A stretch of 64,000 nt of DNA from Aerococcaceae bacterium DSM 111022 (GCA_015863195.1 JACBXO010000004.1:186001-250000); one strand, 5' to 3'. Numbered from the stretch's first letter, positions 16,806-26,318 are shown. Program-made: numbers and translations. Notes: generated by a model from the sequence alone, not told the origin.

Positions 16806-18125
16806 ATGAAAAAATCGTTATCTATGAAAGTTCTTCAAGTTTTAACAGCAAGTTTAGTATTAGCAAGTGTCGTTGCACCAGTTTATGCACAAGATAGTTC
16901 TTCAAGTGAAGCAACAACTGAAGAAACAAGTTCAGCAGAAGGTGAAGAAGTAGACGCGCCAGAAGCAGAATCAGCAAGCACTGAGGAAGAATCTGCCCCA
17001 GCTGAAGAAAGTTCAACGGAAGGTGAGGAAGAATCCGCTCCAGCTGAAGAGCAATCAGATTGGTCTGATGTAGAAGCTGCGATTCAAGAGACAATGCAAC
17101 CAGAAGAATTAGCGCTTGTTTTCCAATCAGATGAGCCTTTTGAATTCGAGGGAGAAGATGTTGTTGCAAGATTAGATCGTTATGCATTATTTGAAATGAC
17201 AGACTTCCACCGTGACTTCAATATTTCATTCGATGATCAGAATGAAAAAGGTGCTATTTTAGCAATGGAAGTGACATTAGAAAATAATTCTGATGAAGTA
17301 GTCTACCATGGAAATATGCCAAGTATGAGTGTCCCAGGAACAGATTCACTTGTATTTGAATATGGTACAGCAGTAGGTAGTGACTTTGAAGGATACTTTG
17401 ACTTTGGAGCAGATGAACAACAAATCCAACCAAGGGAAAGTAAAACGGGGATTATTACATTTAAATTAGCTCCAGCAGCAATGGAAGCTTTAGAAGCTAA
17501 TGGAACGATTAATACTGAGTTCTTTGGATTCCGTGACCAAGCGGATTATTCAGGAGCGAATTACTCACTAGAAAATCCAGTATTCAATTTACCATTTAGT
17601 GATGCAGCAGCAGAGCAAGCGGCCGCTTCGGAAGAACAATATCCTGATACAATCTTAGACCGTAATATGGGTGAGAAAGAATTACTTGATTCAGGAGAAG
17701 ATTTAGCTGCGACGCAAGAAGAGGAAGAAATTGTTGTAACGGTTGATGGTTACCAAGTTTCTAAATTAATTCCGAATGCTGATTATGCTGAGTCTGTAGA
17801 AGAGATTCCTGGAGGATTAGTTCTGGTAAATGTGAAAGTTGATTTACAAAATAATTCAGACAAAGCCGTTAGATTAGGATCATCGTATGCTAGTCTAGTA
17901 TTAGGCGGCATGGTCGAAGTTCGTAATGACGGTATGTATGAAGTCAATGATTACGAAATGCTCGTTGAACCAGGTGAAACTGGAACTGTTTATCATGTAT
18001 TCCCTATTGAAGGTGAATTATATGAGAAATTTAAAGATGATACATTCGCGTATGTACCATCAATTGATAATGTAGACAGTGAAGATATGCATGAATACCA
18101 AGCGATTATGATTGAATTTAAATAA
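16806..18125 (+). CDS. Secreted protein with acidic linker and two immunoglobulin-like DUF4352/DUF5068-type domains
   Basis: A 439-residue exported protein. The signal peptide (residues 1-28) ends VYA, with mature start QDSSSS. There is no lipobox cysteine. Residues 30-80 are a low-complexity Ser/Glu/Thr/Ala stretch with net negative charge. Two related beta-rich domains follow, each with an 'LENNSDE' or 'LQNNSDK' strand (near residues 159 and 350), which is the signature of DUF4352-like folds; the YPDTILDRNMGEKELL linker recalls DUF5068. Function unknown. AAAGGAG ribosome-binding site. No cell-wall sorting signal is seen, so retention at the surface is unexplained. Confidence 0.75.
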   Translation: MKKSLSMKVLQVLTASLVLASVVAPVYAQDSSSSEATTEETSSAEGEEVDAPEAESASTEEESAPAEESSTEGEEESAPAEEQSDWSDVEAAIQETMQPEELALVFQSDEPFEFEGEDVVARLDRYALFEMTDFHRDFNISFDDQNEKGAILAMEVTLENNSDEVVYHGNMPSMSVPGTDSLVFEYGTAVGSDFEGYFDFGADEQQIQPRESKTGIITFKLAPAAMEALEANGTINTEFFGFRDQADYSGANYSLENPVFNLPFSDAAAEQAAASEEQYPDTILDRNMGEKELLDSGEDLAATQEEEEIVVTVDGYQVSKLIPNADYAESVEEIPGGLVLVNVKVDLQNNSDKAVRLGSSYASLVLGGMVEVRNDGMYEVNDYEMLVEPGETGTVYHVFPIEGELYEKFKDDTFAYVPSIDNVDSEDMHEYQAIMIEFK

Positions 18126-18148
18126 TCGAATAATAGTAGGTACAATAC

Positions 18149-18182
18149 GAGCAGCTAACGATAAAAGTTAGCTGCTTTTTTT
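18149..18182 (+). terminator. Rho-independent terminator
   Basis: AGCAGCTAAC pairs perfectly with GTTAGCTGCT around GATAAAA, followed by a T run. Confidence 0.9.
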
Positions 18183-18341
18183 GATGGAAGTATGCTGTAA
18201 TGAAGATTTTTATAGGTATGTTTTTTAATTTTAATATCTACATGTTTTATTGTAAATTAAAGCGATTTCCATTATAATTCTGGTGACAATTTATTTAACA
18301 TAAAATAGAGATAATATTATAGAAAGGGGAGGTGGATTATA

Positions 18342-19943
18342 TTGAATTTTAAGCGTCGTTTTCTAGTTTTAATTACTGTACTTTTCTCAGGGATTTATAT
18401 CCTTTGGCGCATATTGCGGACAATTCCAATTGAGTTTGGTTGGATTTCCATTATTTTGGGTATCACCTTACTCGTAGTTGAAATCCTAGGTTTCTTTGAA
18501 ATGATTGTCCATTTTTATCAATTATCTGACCCGCTTGTTTTGGAAGAGGTTCCTGATATTGAAGAGGCAGCGTATCCCGATGTGGACATCTTTATCTCGA
18601 CTTATAACGAGCCGACCGAACTATTATTCAAAACAATTAATGGTTGCTTGAATATGGAATATCCAGATAAGAGTATGGTTCATATCTATTTATGTGACGA
18701 CGGTAATCGACCAGAGATGGGAGTTCTTGCAAATCAATTAGGGGTGACGCACCTCGTTCGGGATACTCACGAACATGCTAAAGCAGGAAATTTAAACCAT
18801 GCATTGTCTGTTACAACCTCACCTTATATTGTAACTTTTGATGCTGATATGATTCCGCGTCGTAATTTCTTATTACGAACTATTCCTTATTTTGTTAAAG
18901 ACAATAATATCGGATTTATTCAAACGCCACAAACGTTTTATAATCCTGATTTATTTCAATACAACCTTTATTCAGAAGGGAACACACCTAATGAGCAGGA
19001 TTACTTTTACCGCGATGTCCAGGTAATGAGAAATCGCAGTAATTCAGTGATTTATGGAGGGACGAACACGATTCTTTCTCGTCAGGCTTTAGAGGAAGCT
19101 GGTGGTTTCTTTGTTGGAGTTATCACGGAAGATTTTGCAACTGGGATGATGATTCAAAGTAAGGGATATCAATCCTATGCTATTGATGAAGCGTTGGCAG
19201 TCGGCATGGCACCTGAGGATTTGAAGAGCTTAATTAACCAACGCCGTCGTTGGGCAAGGGGATGTATTCAAACAGGGCGTAAAGTAAACTTACTCACTGT
19301 AAAAGGATTAAATATTGCGCAGAAGGTAAGTTATTTAACATCTATTACTTACTGGTTAGGTCCGATTAAACAACTTTCTTATATATTAGCACCACTACTT
19401 TATGTCTTGCTAAATATTATTATTGTTAAAACCAGCTTTATTGAGGTGTTGATATTTTGGTTGCCGATGTATTTATTAAATAATTATACATTAAAGACAT
19501 TATCCAATAATATTCGTAATACCCGTTTAACAAATATATATGAGACAATCCTCTTTCCAGCACTCTTACCAGCTGTTGTGTTAGAATTATTCGGGATTTC
19601 TCAAACGCAATTCAAAGTGACTCAAAAAGACGGATCGCAAAAGCTTGATGGAGGGAACTTCCAGTATAAAATAAAAGCGATGTTACCTCATTTGATTTTA
19701 GCGATTCTAAGTGTGATGGGACTTGTGATTGGCGTTCAAAGAACTTTTACAATGGCAACACCTGCTTATATTGTTATTGTGTTTTGGCTAACGGTTAATT
19801 TATATAATTTAACAATGTCACTCTTCTTTATGAGTGGTCGTAAGGCGTTTCGTCAACATGAACGCTTCTTGGCTGAAGAAGACTGCGTTATTTTATACAA
19901 TCAACGCGTCATTCGAACTAAGACGCACGATATAATATGTTAA
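18342..19943 (+). CDS. BcsA-like processive glycosyltransferase (GT2) with truncated PilZ
   Basis: A 533-residue membrane polysaccharide synthase. Two N-terminal membrane helices precede the GT2 domain with CDDG (118-121), DAD (167-169), TED (262-264) and QRRRW (300-304), the full set for cellulose-synthase-type enzymes. Several helices follow from about residue 330. The tail RKAFRQHER (from Arg500) has the RxxxR element of PilZ, but the protein stops at DIIC (530-533), where PilZ should continue as DxSxxG. The TTG start is set by GGGGAGGTGG ten bases upstream. The product could be cellulose or another beta-glucan; not determinable. It overlaps the diguanylate cyclase by 7 bp. Confidence 0.85.
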   Translation: MNFKRRFLVLITVLFSGIYILWRILRTIPIEFGWISIILGITLLVVEILGFFEMIVHFYQLSDPLVLEEVPDIEEAAYPDVDIFISTYNEPTELLFKTINGCLNMEYPDKSMVHIYLCDDGNRPEMGVLANQLGVTHLVRDTHEHAKAGNLNHALSVTTSPYIVTFDADMIPRRNFLLRTIPYFVKDNNIGFIQTPQTFYNPDLFQYNLYSEGNTPNEQDYFYRDVQVMRNRSNSVIYGGTNTILSRQALEEAGGFFVGVITEDFATGMMIQSKGYQSYAIDEALAVGMAPEDLKSLINQRRRWARGCIQTGRKVNLLTVKGLNIAQKVSYLTSITYWLGPIKQLSYILAPLLYVLLNIIIVKTSFIEVLIFWLPMYLLNNYTLKTLSNNIRNTRLTNIYETILFPALLPAVVLELFGISQTQFKVTQKDGSQKLDGGNFQYKIKAMLPHLILAILSVMGLVIGVQRTFTMATPAYIVIVFWLTVNLYNLTMSLFFMSGRKAFRQHERFLAEEDCVILYNQRVIRTKTHDIIC

Positions 19944-20665
19944 TTGTTTTGATTGTTTTATTAACATTTAATCAAGTTTACAACTGGTCCAAACGGCATT
20001 TCTCAGATATAGGACAGATATTAGTCTTAAATGCTTATTACACTCTAGTTGCCTTTCCTTTTGGTACTTATTTGCTGAAAGATTTTTGGAAATCACTAAT
20101 CGTTTACACAGTATTATTTATATTCACGACGATTGTGATTATTTTGATTTATCAAGTGACTGAGGATGTTGAACAATTATTAAATCGAGCAACTTTTGAT
20201 AGTTTAACCACCTTATATAATTCGCAAAAATTTAGAGAAGATTTGGATAAATTTTCCTTTACTGATGTATCTTATGCGATGTTAGTCGTTGATGTCGATA
20301 ATTTCAAAGATTACAATGACAAATATGGACATCTAGTAGGGGACAAGGTTATTCGTGAAATCGGAAATCAATTAGCAAAAATGCATCAAGAAGATCATAC
20401 ATTCTATCGTTATGGCGGCGAGGAATTTGTCATCTTAATTGAAGATTGTAGCGGTGAAAAAGCAACGAGATTGGCTAATGAAATTCACCAACTTATTGGC
20501 GATTTACGCATACCCATTGAAAATGGTGAGGTTTTAGAAGTGACAGTCTCGATAGGCGTTGCGCACCGGATTAATAAAGAATCATTATTAACAACATTCA
20601 AACGAGCAGACAAGGCACTATATGTTGCTAAGGAGAATGGAAAGAATCAAATTATTATTCATTAA
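19937..20665 (+). CDS. Membrane diguanylate cyclase (GGDEF)
   Basis: A 242-residue protein with about three N-terminal membrane helices (residues 1-72) and a GGDEF domain. The metal aspartates lie in VVDVDNFKDYND (Asp119, Asp121), and the active loop is intact as RYGGEEF (160-164). The residues aligned with the inhibitory RxxD site are QEDH (151-154), so product inhibition is probably absent. The start overlaps the synthase stop and its ribosome-binding site lies in that gene, indicating tight coupling. It very likely makes c-di-GMP for control of the adjacent synthase. Confidence 0.9.
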   Translation: MLIVLIVLLTFNQVYNWSKRHFSDIGQILVLNAYYTLVAFPFGTYLLKDFWKSLIVYTVLFIFTTIVIILIYQVTEDVEQLLNRATFDSLTTLYNSQKFREDLDKFSFTDVSYAMLVVDVDNFKDYNDKYGHLVGDKVIREIGNQLAKMHQEDHTFYRYGGEEFVILIEDCSGEKATRLANEIHQLIGDLRIPIENGEVLEVTVSIGVAHRINKESLLTTFKRADKALYVAKENGKNQIIIH

Positions 20666-20691
20666 TTATAATTAGAAGAGGATACGTGTCA

Positions 20692-21411
20692 ATGAAGCAT
20701 GTCTATAATACGATAAATAATGATTTTTATTTGGAATTTCAACCGATTGTTCAAGTATCTTCTGATGAAAACCTAGAAGAGTTACATTTTGAAATTTTGC
20801 TCCGGTCCAGAGAGAGCAATCGTTATCCAGAAAACCAATTAGATTCATATGTTTCTTACGAAGAAAAAAATGCAATTTTAATGAATTGGTACACAAAACG
20901 ATTGAAGGAACTCTGTGATAAATATCCAAATTATATATTCAACTTCAATATTCATCCCATCCAACTGGTTTATGATTCGACTTGGAGGCATTTAGAACTC
21001 CTACAAGAACATTGTCATCAGTTGCAAATAGAAATTACCGAAAAACTAATCCCGTTAGATTTCACCTATAAAGGGGGCTCTTACAAGATGATTTCCTATA
21101 TTGAAGAAATTCACTCTTTGGGATACAAAGTCAGTATCGATGATGTTGCGACGGGGCAAAATACATTGGAATTAGTATTGAAAAATATTGATAGCATATC
21201 TAGTTTAAAATTTCCGTTGAGAGCGTTTAAAGAACTGGACTTAGATATATTACTGCTCTTTTTAGATTCCTGGCACGGACTTGCTAAAAGGTATGGTAAA
21301 ACTTTTATTGTCGAAGGTGTTGAAAATGAAAGAGTGGCTAAAAAGCTTTACGACCGTGGAATTGTGTGGCAGCAAGGTTATTACTGGGGAAAATCAGTTG
21401 AGTTATCATAA
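20692..21411 (+). CDS. c-di-GMP phosphodiesterase (EAL domain)
   Basis: A 239-residue stand-alone EAL domain with no membrane segment. The signature is EIL (34-36) in place of EAL. Other catalytic residues are in place: Asn86 in NFNIHP, Glu117 in EITE, Asp150-Asp151 in SIDDVATG, Lys173 in LKF, Glu209 in VEGVEN and Gln228 in WQQGY. It is probably active and hydrolyses c-di-GMP to pGpG. The ATG at 20692 fits AGAGGA at 20677-20682 better than the GTG at 20686. Third gene of the synthase-cyclase-phosphodiesterase set. Confidence 0.87.
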   Translation: MKHVYNTINNDFYLEFQPIVQVSSDENLEELHFEILLRSRESNRYPENQLDSYVSYEEKNAILMNWYTKRLKELCDKYPNYIFNFNIHPIQLVYDSTWRHLELLQEHCHQLQIEITEKLIPLDFTYKGGSYKMISYIEEIHSLGYKVSIDDVATGQNTLELVLKNIDSISSLKFPLRAFKELDLDILLLFLDSWHGLAKRYGKTFIVEGVENERVAKKLYDRGIVWQQGYYWGKSVELS

Positions 21412-21441
21412 AAGTGAAATCTTCATGTATATAGCTAAAGA

Positions 21442-21471
21442 GTTAGGTGAAAGGTTGCCTAGCTTTTTTTG
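21442..21471 (+). terminator. Rho-independent terminator of the c-di-GMP operon
   Basis: GTTAGG pairs with CCTAGC around TGAAAGGTTG, followed by seven Ts. Confidence 0.75.
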
Positions 21472-21536
21472 TTTATAGTGCAAATGTGACAATTAATTTT
21501 GAAAGCGTTATAATTAATGAAAAAGGAGTGGTTCGA

Positions 21537-21725
21537 ATGCCATTTGTTAGAATTCAAGCCAAAGCCGGGAGAACCAAAGAGCAAAAAGAAGCATTAGCTA
21601 AAACAATTATCAATACAATGGAAGAGCAAGGTTTCGCTTCGAGAGAATCAATTCGTGTAATATATGAAGATATGGCCCAAGAGGACTTCTATTCTGGCCG
21701 TGATATTCCTAAACAAGACAAGTAG
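21537..21725 (+). CDS. 4-oxalocrotonate tautomerase family protein
   Basis: A 62-residue protein, the normal length for this family. After Met removal the N-terminus is Pro1 (MPFVRIQAKAGRTKEQK), the catalytic base, and Arg residues at positions 11-12 and about 39 fit the active-site pattern. The start is set by AAAAAGGAG at 21522-21530 rather than an earlier in-frame ATG. The physiological substrate is unknown; small tautomerases in Firmicutes often have no assigned pathway. Confidence 0.85.
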   Translation: MPFVRIQAKAGRTKEQKEALAKTIINTMEEQGFASRESIRVIYEDMAQEDFYSGRDIPKQDK

Positions 21726-21737
21726 AAATGTGGTGTG

Positions 21738-22010
21738 ATGGTAGTGATTACAACTGGAGAATTGTGCGAAGAGTTAGTTAAGATGGGATATAATATGGGG
21801 GTAGCGAGTGTCGAATATGCCCGTGTTCTGATTGTTTGGCAGCGTTTTGTAGGGTCGAAAGATACACCTGTTGCCCATGTGAATACATCAAAGTTAGGGG
21901 ACTATTCAACGAGTTACCCATGGTTTAGGGATGAGTTGGATATTGAGCAGAAAATGGCTTTGACATTTTTGTTAGATGAATATGCTAAAACACCGCTCAG
22001 ATACCGTTAA
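21738..22010 (+). CDS. Small hypothetical protein
   Basis: A protein of about 90 residues with no recognised domain. It has a helical N-terminus (GELCEELVKMGYNMGVASVEYARVLIVWQRFV) and a charged C-terminus ending LLDEYAKTPLRYR. No good ribosome-binding site precedes the ATG at 21738 or the GTG at 21735, so the start and even expression are uncertain. It lies 12 bp after the tautomerase gene in the same direction. Confidence 0.45.
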   Translation: MVVITTGELCEELVKMGYNMGVASVEYARVLIVWQRFVGSKDTPVAHVNTSKLGDYSTSYPWFRDELDIEQKMALTFLLDEYAKTPLRYR

Positions 22011-22084
22011 TTAGAAGACAACTCAATTGTTAAAATTGTCTAGATTTAATGTGCTGTGATAAAATAAAATCACGAGGTGATCGT

Positions 22085-22585
22085 TTGGATTTAAAAATTT
22101 TAGAAGCCAAGATAGCGGAGCGTAACTGGATTATTGTGGGTAACTCTGAGGGGATAGCCTATGTTGGTTTACGGACAAATTTTGAGAAATATTTTGAGCG
22201 ATTATTTCCTCAAGTGAACCTTGAAGAAGATAATGAAAGTTTATTGATGCCTTACTATTTCCAATTGGTTGAATATTTTGAAGGAGAACGTGAGATATTT
22301 GATTTCGAACCCCTTGAATGTGGTACTGTTTTCCAACAAGCAGTTTGGCAAGCATTACGTGAGGTGCCATTTGGATCCTTAGTTACTTATAGTGATATTG
22401 CTAAAAGTATTGGCCGACCTAAAGCGGTGCGTGCTGTAGGCGGTGCGATTGGGCGCAATCCATTATTGGTTTTTACCCCATGTCACCGTGTCGTTGGAAA
22501 AGATGGTGCCTTGACAGGATTTAGTTCAGGTATTGATTTGAAAAAATTGTTATTACAAATAGAAAAGAGGAATGAATATGCTTAG
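22085..22585 (+). CDS. ogt: Methylated-DNA--[protein]-cysteine S-methyltransferase
   Basis: A suicide repair protein that removes methyl groups from O6-alkylguanine. The acceptor cysteine is in [11 protein letters not shown] near residue 136, and the DNA-binding helix-turn-helix includes [20 protein letters not shown]. The TTG at 22085 is chosen because GAGGTGAT lies just upstream, although the spacing is short; an ATG at 22049 would add 12 residues but lacks a ribosome-binding site. The gene overlaps mgsA by eight bases. Confidence 0.88.
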   Translation: MDLKILEAKIAERNWIIVGNSEGIAYVGLRTNFEKYFERLFPQVNLEEDNESLLMPYYFQLVEYFEGEREIFDFEPLECGTVFQQAVWQALREVPFGSLVTYSDIAKSIGRPKAVRAVGGAIGRNPLLVFTPCHRVVGKDGALTGFSSGIDLKKLLLQIEKRNEYA

Positions 22586-23003
22586 AATTGCATTGATTGC
22601 CCATGATAAGAAAAAAGATAATATTGTTGAGTTGGCGTCAGAATTTAAAGATATTCTTAAAAATCATAAATTATATGCGACTGGTACGACAGGAACGCGC
22701 ATTATTGAAGCGACGGGATTAGATGTTCATAGATTTAGATCAGGACCACTAGGTGGTGATCAACAAATTGGTGCGGCGATTTCAAATAATGAAATGGATT
22801 TAGTTATTTTCTTGAGGGATCCATTAACACCGCAAGCACACGAACCGGATATTTCAGCGCTCTTACGTTTATGTGATGTGTATGAAATTCCTTTAGCAAC
22901 GAATGATAGCTCTGCGCGTATTATGATTGAAGCGGTTGATAAAGGGATTATCAATTGGCGTGAAGAAGAGCATGGAGAAGATTGGAAACGCATTGAAATT
23001 TAA
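22578..23003 (+). CDS. mgsA: Methylglyoxal synthase
   Basis: A 141-residue enzyme converting dihydroxyacetone phosphate to methylglyoxal and phosphate, a bypass of lower glycolysis. Visible motifs are LIAHDKKK at the start, the phosphate-binding GTTGTRI near residue 38, and [13 protein letters not shown] with the catalytic Asp near residue 80. The ATG at 22578 is seven bases from AAGAGGA; the ATG at 22572 is too close. It overlaps ogt, which repairs alkylated DNA, a sensible partner for a producer of a reactive aldehyde. Confidence 0.93.
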   Translation: MLRIALIAHDKKKDNIVELASEFKDILKNHKLYATGTTGTRIIEATGLDVHRFRSGPLGGDQQIGAAISNNEMDLVIFLRDPLTPQAHEPDISALLRLCDVYEIPLATNDSSARIMIEAVDKGIINWREEEHGEDWKRIEI

Positions 23004-23009
23004 TTGATT

Positions 23010-23032
23010 AGGTGCTTCGGCGCCTTTTTTTG
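23010..23032 (+). terminator. Rho-independent terminator
   Basis: AGGTGC-TTCG-GCGCCT with a UUCG tetraloop and seven Ts. Confidence 0.88.
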
Positions 23033-23055
23033 TACCTAAAAGTGAAGGAGGTTCT

Positions 23056-23841
23056 ATGTTAACGTTTAACCAATTATTGATTGATGAGATACCTATTTTA
23101 GAAATTGTACCTGCTGAATATGTAGATAAACCTTTACCATTGGTAGTGTATTATCACGGGTGGACCAATAATAAAGATTATTCAATTGCTTATGCGATTG
23201 AAGTTGCTAAGAAGGGGTTTCGTGTAGTGACAGCTGATGCTTTGTATCACGGTGAGCGTCGGTTAAAAGGGCAAGAGAAAGATCAAGATATCAAAAATAT
23301 TATTGAGATTATCCCACAGAGTGTCCGTGAGTTTCCTAAAATCATTAGCCATTACCAAGATTTAATTAAAGAAGATTTCATTGGTGTTGCTGGTAATTCA
23401 ATGGGTGGTATAACGGTTTGTATGTTGATAGCGGAGTATGATCAAATTAAAACAGGGGTTTGCTTGGAGGGATCGCCTGCTTCAAGCATTATTGCAAAAG
23501 AGATTACAGGCCTACAAAAGGTGCCAGAAATATTTGAAAAACTGGATTTATCAAAGCGTCCTGAATTAATCAAAGAGCGTTCAATGATGTTTTGGCATGC
23601 CCAAGATGATCAATGGGTTGATGTATCGCATGTTCATGACTTTTATCATGATAATGTCAATATAACAGCATTAAAATATACTTACTTATCTGAGGATGAG
23701 GGTGGAGAACATTTTGTTCCTTTTTCCGAAGTGAGGCGCATGGCAATTTTCTTGAAAAATGTTTATACATTGCCGAAAGAAACTGTTTGGCAAGAAACAA
23801 GTTTAGAGATTGAAAAATTGTACGGGAATGTGTCAGAGTGA
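23056..23841 (+). CDS. Alpha/beta hydrolase (YitV-type esterase)
   Basis: A 261-residue cytosolic serine hydrolase. YYHGW forms the oxyanion region near residue 33, the nucleophile elbow is GNSMGG near 116, an acid is likely in HAQDDQWV near 193, and the catalytic His in GGEHFVP near 222. The order and spacing match the prolyl-oligopeptidase-like esterases such as B. subtilis YitV. Substrate unknown. Ribosome-binding site AAGGAGG. It stands between the mgsA terminator and purR. Confidence 0.8.
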   Translation: MLTFNQLLIDEIPILEIVPAEYVDKPLPLVVYYHGWTNNKDYSIAYAIEVAKKGFRVVTADALYHGERRLKGQEKDQDIKNIIEIIPQSVREFPKIISHYQDLIKEDFIGVAGNSMGGITVCMLIAEYDQIKTGVCLEGSPASSIIAKEITGLQKVPEIFEKLDLSKRPELIKERSMMFWHAQDDQWVDVSHVHDFYHDNVNITALKYTYLSEDEGGEHFVPFSEVRRMAIFLKNVYTLPKETVWQETSLEIEKLYGNVSE

Positions 23842-23931
23842 CAGGTTAAAAAATGAAAAATAAATTTGAATCGGAGTTATTTCTTAGTGCTCATGCCATA
23901 CTTTTCCTAGGCTTACTGAATTATAATAAAA

Positions 23932-23987
23932 TCGACACGAACGTTCATTGAAATTTCATCTTAATTAAACGTTTTTCATGCTATACT
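23932..23987 (+). promoter_or_regulatory. Possible purR promoter with PurBox-like sequence
   Basis: A -10 TATACT at 23982-23987 precedes purR. Upstream, the palindromic ACGAACGTTC (23938-23947) contains the CGAAC core of the PurBox recognised by this regulator family, but flanking bases fit poorly and no second box at the usual 16-17 bp spacing was found. Tentative autoregulatory site. Confidence 0.3.
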
Positions 23988-24011
23988 GAAAAGTGATAAA
24001 GAGGTGATAGT

Positions 24012-24860
24012 GTGAGTGATGCGGTTTATAAGCCTAAGCGTAATGAGCGTTTAATATTTATAACGCAATTTCTGACGGAGCGTCCGAATCAGTTGATTAA
24101 ATTGAGTTATTTTACTGAGAAATTGAATGCGGCGAAGTCTTCTGTGAGTGAGGATATTAATCATGTGCGGGAGTTTTTTATTCAGCAGGAAACGGGAGAT
24201 ATTGTGACGGTTCCTGGTGCGTCGGGTGGTGTGATTTTTAGACCGGCTGTGAGTCGAGCGGAGCGGGAAAATTTCATTGACCAGATTGAGAGTAAGATGC
24301 ATGAGCGTAAACGTATTTTACCTGGGAATTATATTCAGCTGACGGATATTTTGCAAAATCCTTATTTTATGAATGTGGCGGCGAGTATTATTGCTCAGGC
24401 ATATCAAGAGAAGGATATTGATAAGATTGTGACGATTGAAGCGCAAGGGATTGGGCTGGCTGCTGCTGTGGCGCGTCTTTTGCATGTGCCATTTGTGGTG
24501 GCGCGTCGTAATGCTCGGGATACGATTGGGTCAACGATTTCTGTGAGTTATGTTTCAGGGTCTCGTCAAAAAGTGACGAAGATGGAACTGCCAACGGATA
24601 GTTTAGATCAGGGTGACCGGGTCTTAATTATTGATGATTTCTTGCGCCATGGTGGTACGGTTACAGGTTTGATTTCTTTACTTGAGGAATTTAATTGTAC
24701 GGCTGAGGGCGTTTGTGTGATGGTGGAGAATATGACGAATGAGCGTTACGATTATGTAGTGGATGCTTTATTTACGGTAAACTTAGGTTATAATGCTGAA
24801 AAGCGTCAATTTGATATTCAAGTTGATGTGGGTGAGATTACTCAACCTAAATCATTGTAA
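24012..24860 (+). CDS. purR: Pur operon regulator PurR
   Basis: A 282-residue Bacillus-type purine repressor: an N-terminal winged helix (residues 1-75, RNERLIFITQFLTERP onward) joined to a phosphoribosyltransferase-like domain. The PRPP-binding loop is VLIIDDFLRHGGT near residue 205. PRPP acts as effector and releases the protein from PurBox DNA; the domain is not expected to be an enzyme. A GTG start with GAGGTGATA upstream is used. The order purR-glmU-prs is conserved in many Lactobacillales and links purine control to PRPP synthesis downstream. Confidence 0.93.
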   Translation: MSDAVYKPKRNERLIFITQFLTERPNQLIKLSYFTEKLNAAKSSVSEDINHVREFFIQQETGDIVTVPGASGGVIFRPAVSRAERENFIDQIESKMHERKRILPGNYIQLTDILQNPYFMNVAASIIAQAYQEKDIDKIVTIEAQGIGLAAAVARLLHVPFVVARRNARDTIGSTISVSYVSGSRQKVTKMELPTDSLDQGDRVLIIDDFLRHGGTVTGLISLLEEFNCTAEGVCVMVENMTNERYDYVVDALFTVNLGYNAEKRQFDIQVDVGEITQPKSL

Positions 24861-24932
24861 TGCTAGCCAAATTAATCGGTAACGATTATAATGGAGATGA
24901 TTTATTAATGAACAAGCATAAGGAGTGTTAAG

Positions 24933-26303
24933 ATGACTAAACGTATGGCTGTAGTATTAGCTGCCGGAAAAGGTACGCGTATGAAATCTGATTTATATAA
25001 GGTAATGCATCCTGTTAATGGATTACCGATGGTAGAACATGTCTTGCGTGCTGTAGAGGATAGCGAAGTTACACAAATTGTAACAATCGTTGGCCATGGT
25101 GCGGATACGGTGAAAGATGCTTTAGGGGATCGTAGCCAATATGCCTTACAAGAAGAACAATTAGGTACAGGTCATGCTGTTCAACAAGCAGAGAGTGTGC
25201 TGGGTAATGAAGAAGGTAACACCTTAGTTATTTGCGGTGATACACCATTACTGACTGCAGAAACATTAACTGCTTTATTTAAACATCATGAAGAAACTGG
25301 TGCTAAAGGAACAATTTTATCAGCTGAAATTGCAAATCCATTTGGTTATGGTCGTGTAATTCGCGAAGAGGATAATTCTGTTTCACATATTGTTGAAGAA
25401 AAAGATGCAACAGATGAAGAACGCAAAGTAACTGAAATTAATTCAGGTACTTATGTCTTTGATAACAAAGCACTCTTTGAAATGTTAAATAAAGTTGGAA
25501 ATGACAATGCACAAGGTGAGTACTACTTACCTGACGTTATTGGTTTATTAAAAGAATCAGGCGAAGTGGTATCTGCTTTTGTTATGGCTGATTCAGACGA
25601 AGGTTTAGGGGTAAATGACCGTGTTGGATTATCTGAAGCTACTAAAATTATGACGCGCCGTATTAATGAAAAACATATGCGTAATGGCGTGACATTCTTT
25701 AATGCTGATGCAACATATATTGAAGCTGATGTGGAAATTGGTTCAGATACTGTAATTGAATCAGGTGTGTCATTAAAAGGGAAAACAATCATTGGTAAAA
25801 ATTGCCAAATTGGTATGAACTCCGAATTAATTGAAACTGAAATTGCAGATAATGTTTGTGTAACTCAATCTGTTTTAGAACATTCAACAGTTGCTGCAAA
25901 TACAGATATTGGACCATTTGCTCATGTTCGTCCTAATTCAACAATCGGTGAGCGTGTTCACTTAGGTAATTTCGTAGAAGTGAAAAATTCAACCGTTGGT
26001 AATGATACTAAAGCGGGACATTTAGCTTATATTGGAGATGCTGATTTAGGTGAAAATGTAAATGTTGGTTGTGGTGCAATTTTCGTAAATTACGATGGTA
26101 AGAAAAAACACCGTTCAACAATTGGTAATGACTCATTTATTGGAAGTAACTCAAATATTGTTTCACCAGTAACTGTTGGGGATCGTGCTTTTATTGCTGC
26201 GGGTTCTACCATTGTAAATGACATCGCAGAAGAAGAGTTAGCTATTTCTCGTCCAGAACAAAAGAATATTGCTAATTATTGGAATAAACTTCAAGGAAAA
26301 TAG
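24933..26303 (+). CDS. glmU: Bifunctional GlmU (UDP-GlcNAc pyrophosphorylase/acetyltransferase)
   Basis: A 456-residue enzyme giving UDP-N-acetylglucosamine for peptidoglycan and teichoic acids. The uridyltransferase domain (1-228) has VLAAGKGTRMKSDLYK at the N-terminus. The acetyltransferase domain after residue 250 is a left-handed beta-helix of hexapeptide repeats, including HVRPNSTIGERVHLGNFVEVKN and GAIFVNYDGKKKH. Full family length. AAGGAGTGTTAAG precedes the ATG. Cotranscribed with prs. Confidence 0.96.
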   Translation: MTKRMAVVLAAGKGTRMKSDLYKVMHPVNGLPMVEHVLRAVEDSEVTQIVTIVGHGADTVKDALGDRSQYALQEEQLGTGHAVQQAESVLGNEEGNTLVICGDTPLLTAETLTALFKHHEETGAKGTILSAEIANPFGYGRVIREEDNSVSHIVEEKDATDEERKVTEINSGTYVFDNKALFEMLNKVGNDNAQGEYYLPDVIGLLKESGEVVSAFVMADSDEGLGVNDRVGLSEATKIMTRRINEKHMRNGVTFFNADATYIEADVEIGSDTVIESGVSLKGKTIIGKNCQIGMNSELIETEIADNVCVTQSVLEHSTVAANTDIGPFAHVRPNSTIGERVHLGNFVEVKNSTVGNDTKAGHLAYIGDADLGENVNVGCGAIFVNYDGKKKHRSTIGNDSFIGSNSNIVSPVTVGDRAFIAAGSTIVNDIAEEELAISRPEQKNIANYWNKLQGK

Positions 26304-26318
26304 AAAGAGGAATCAAAC

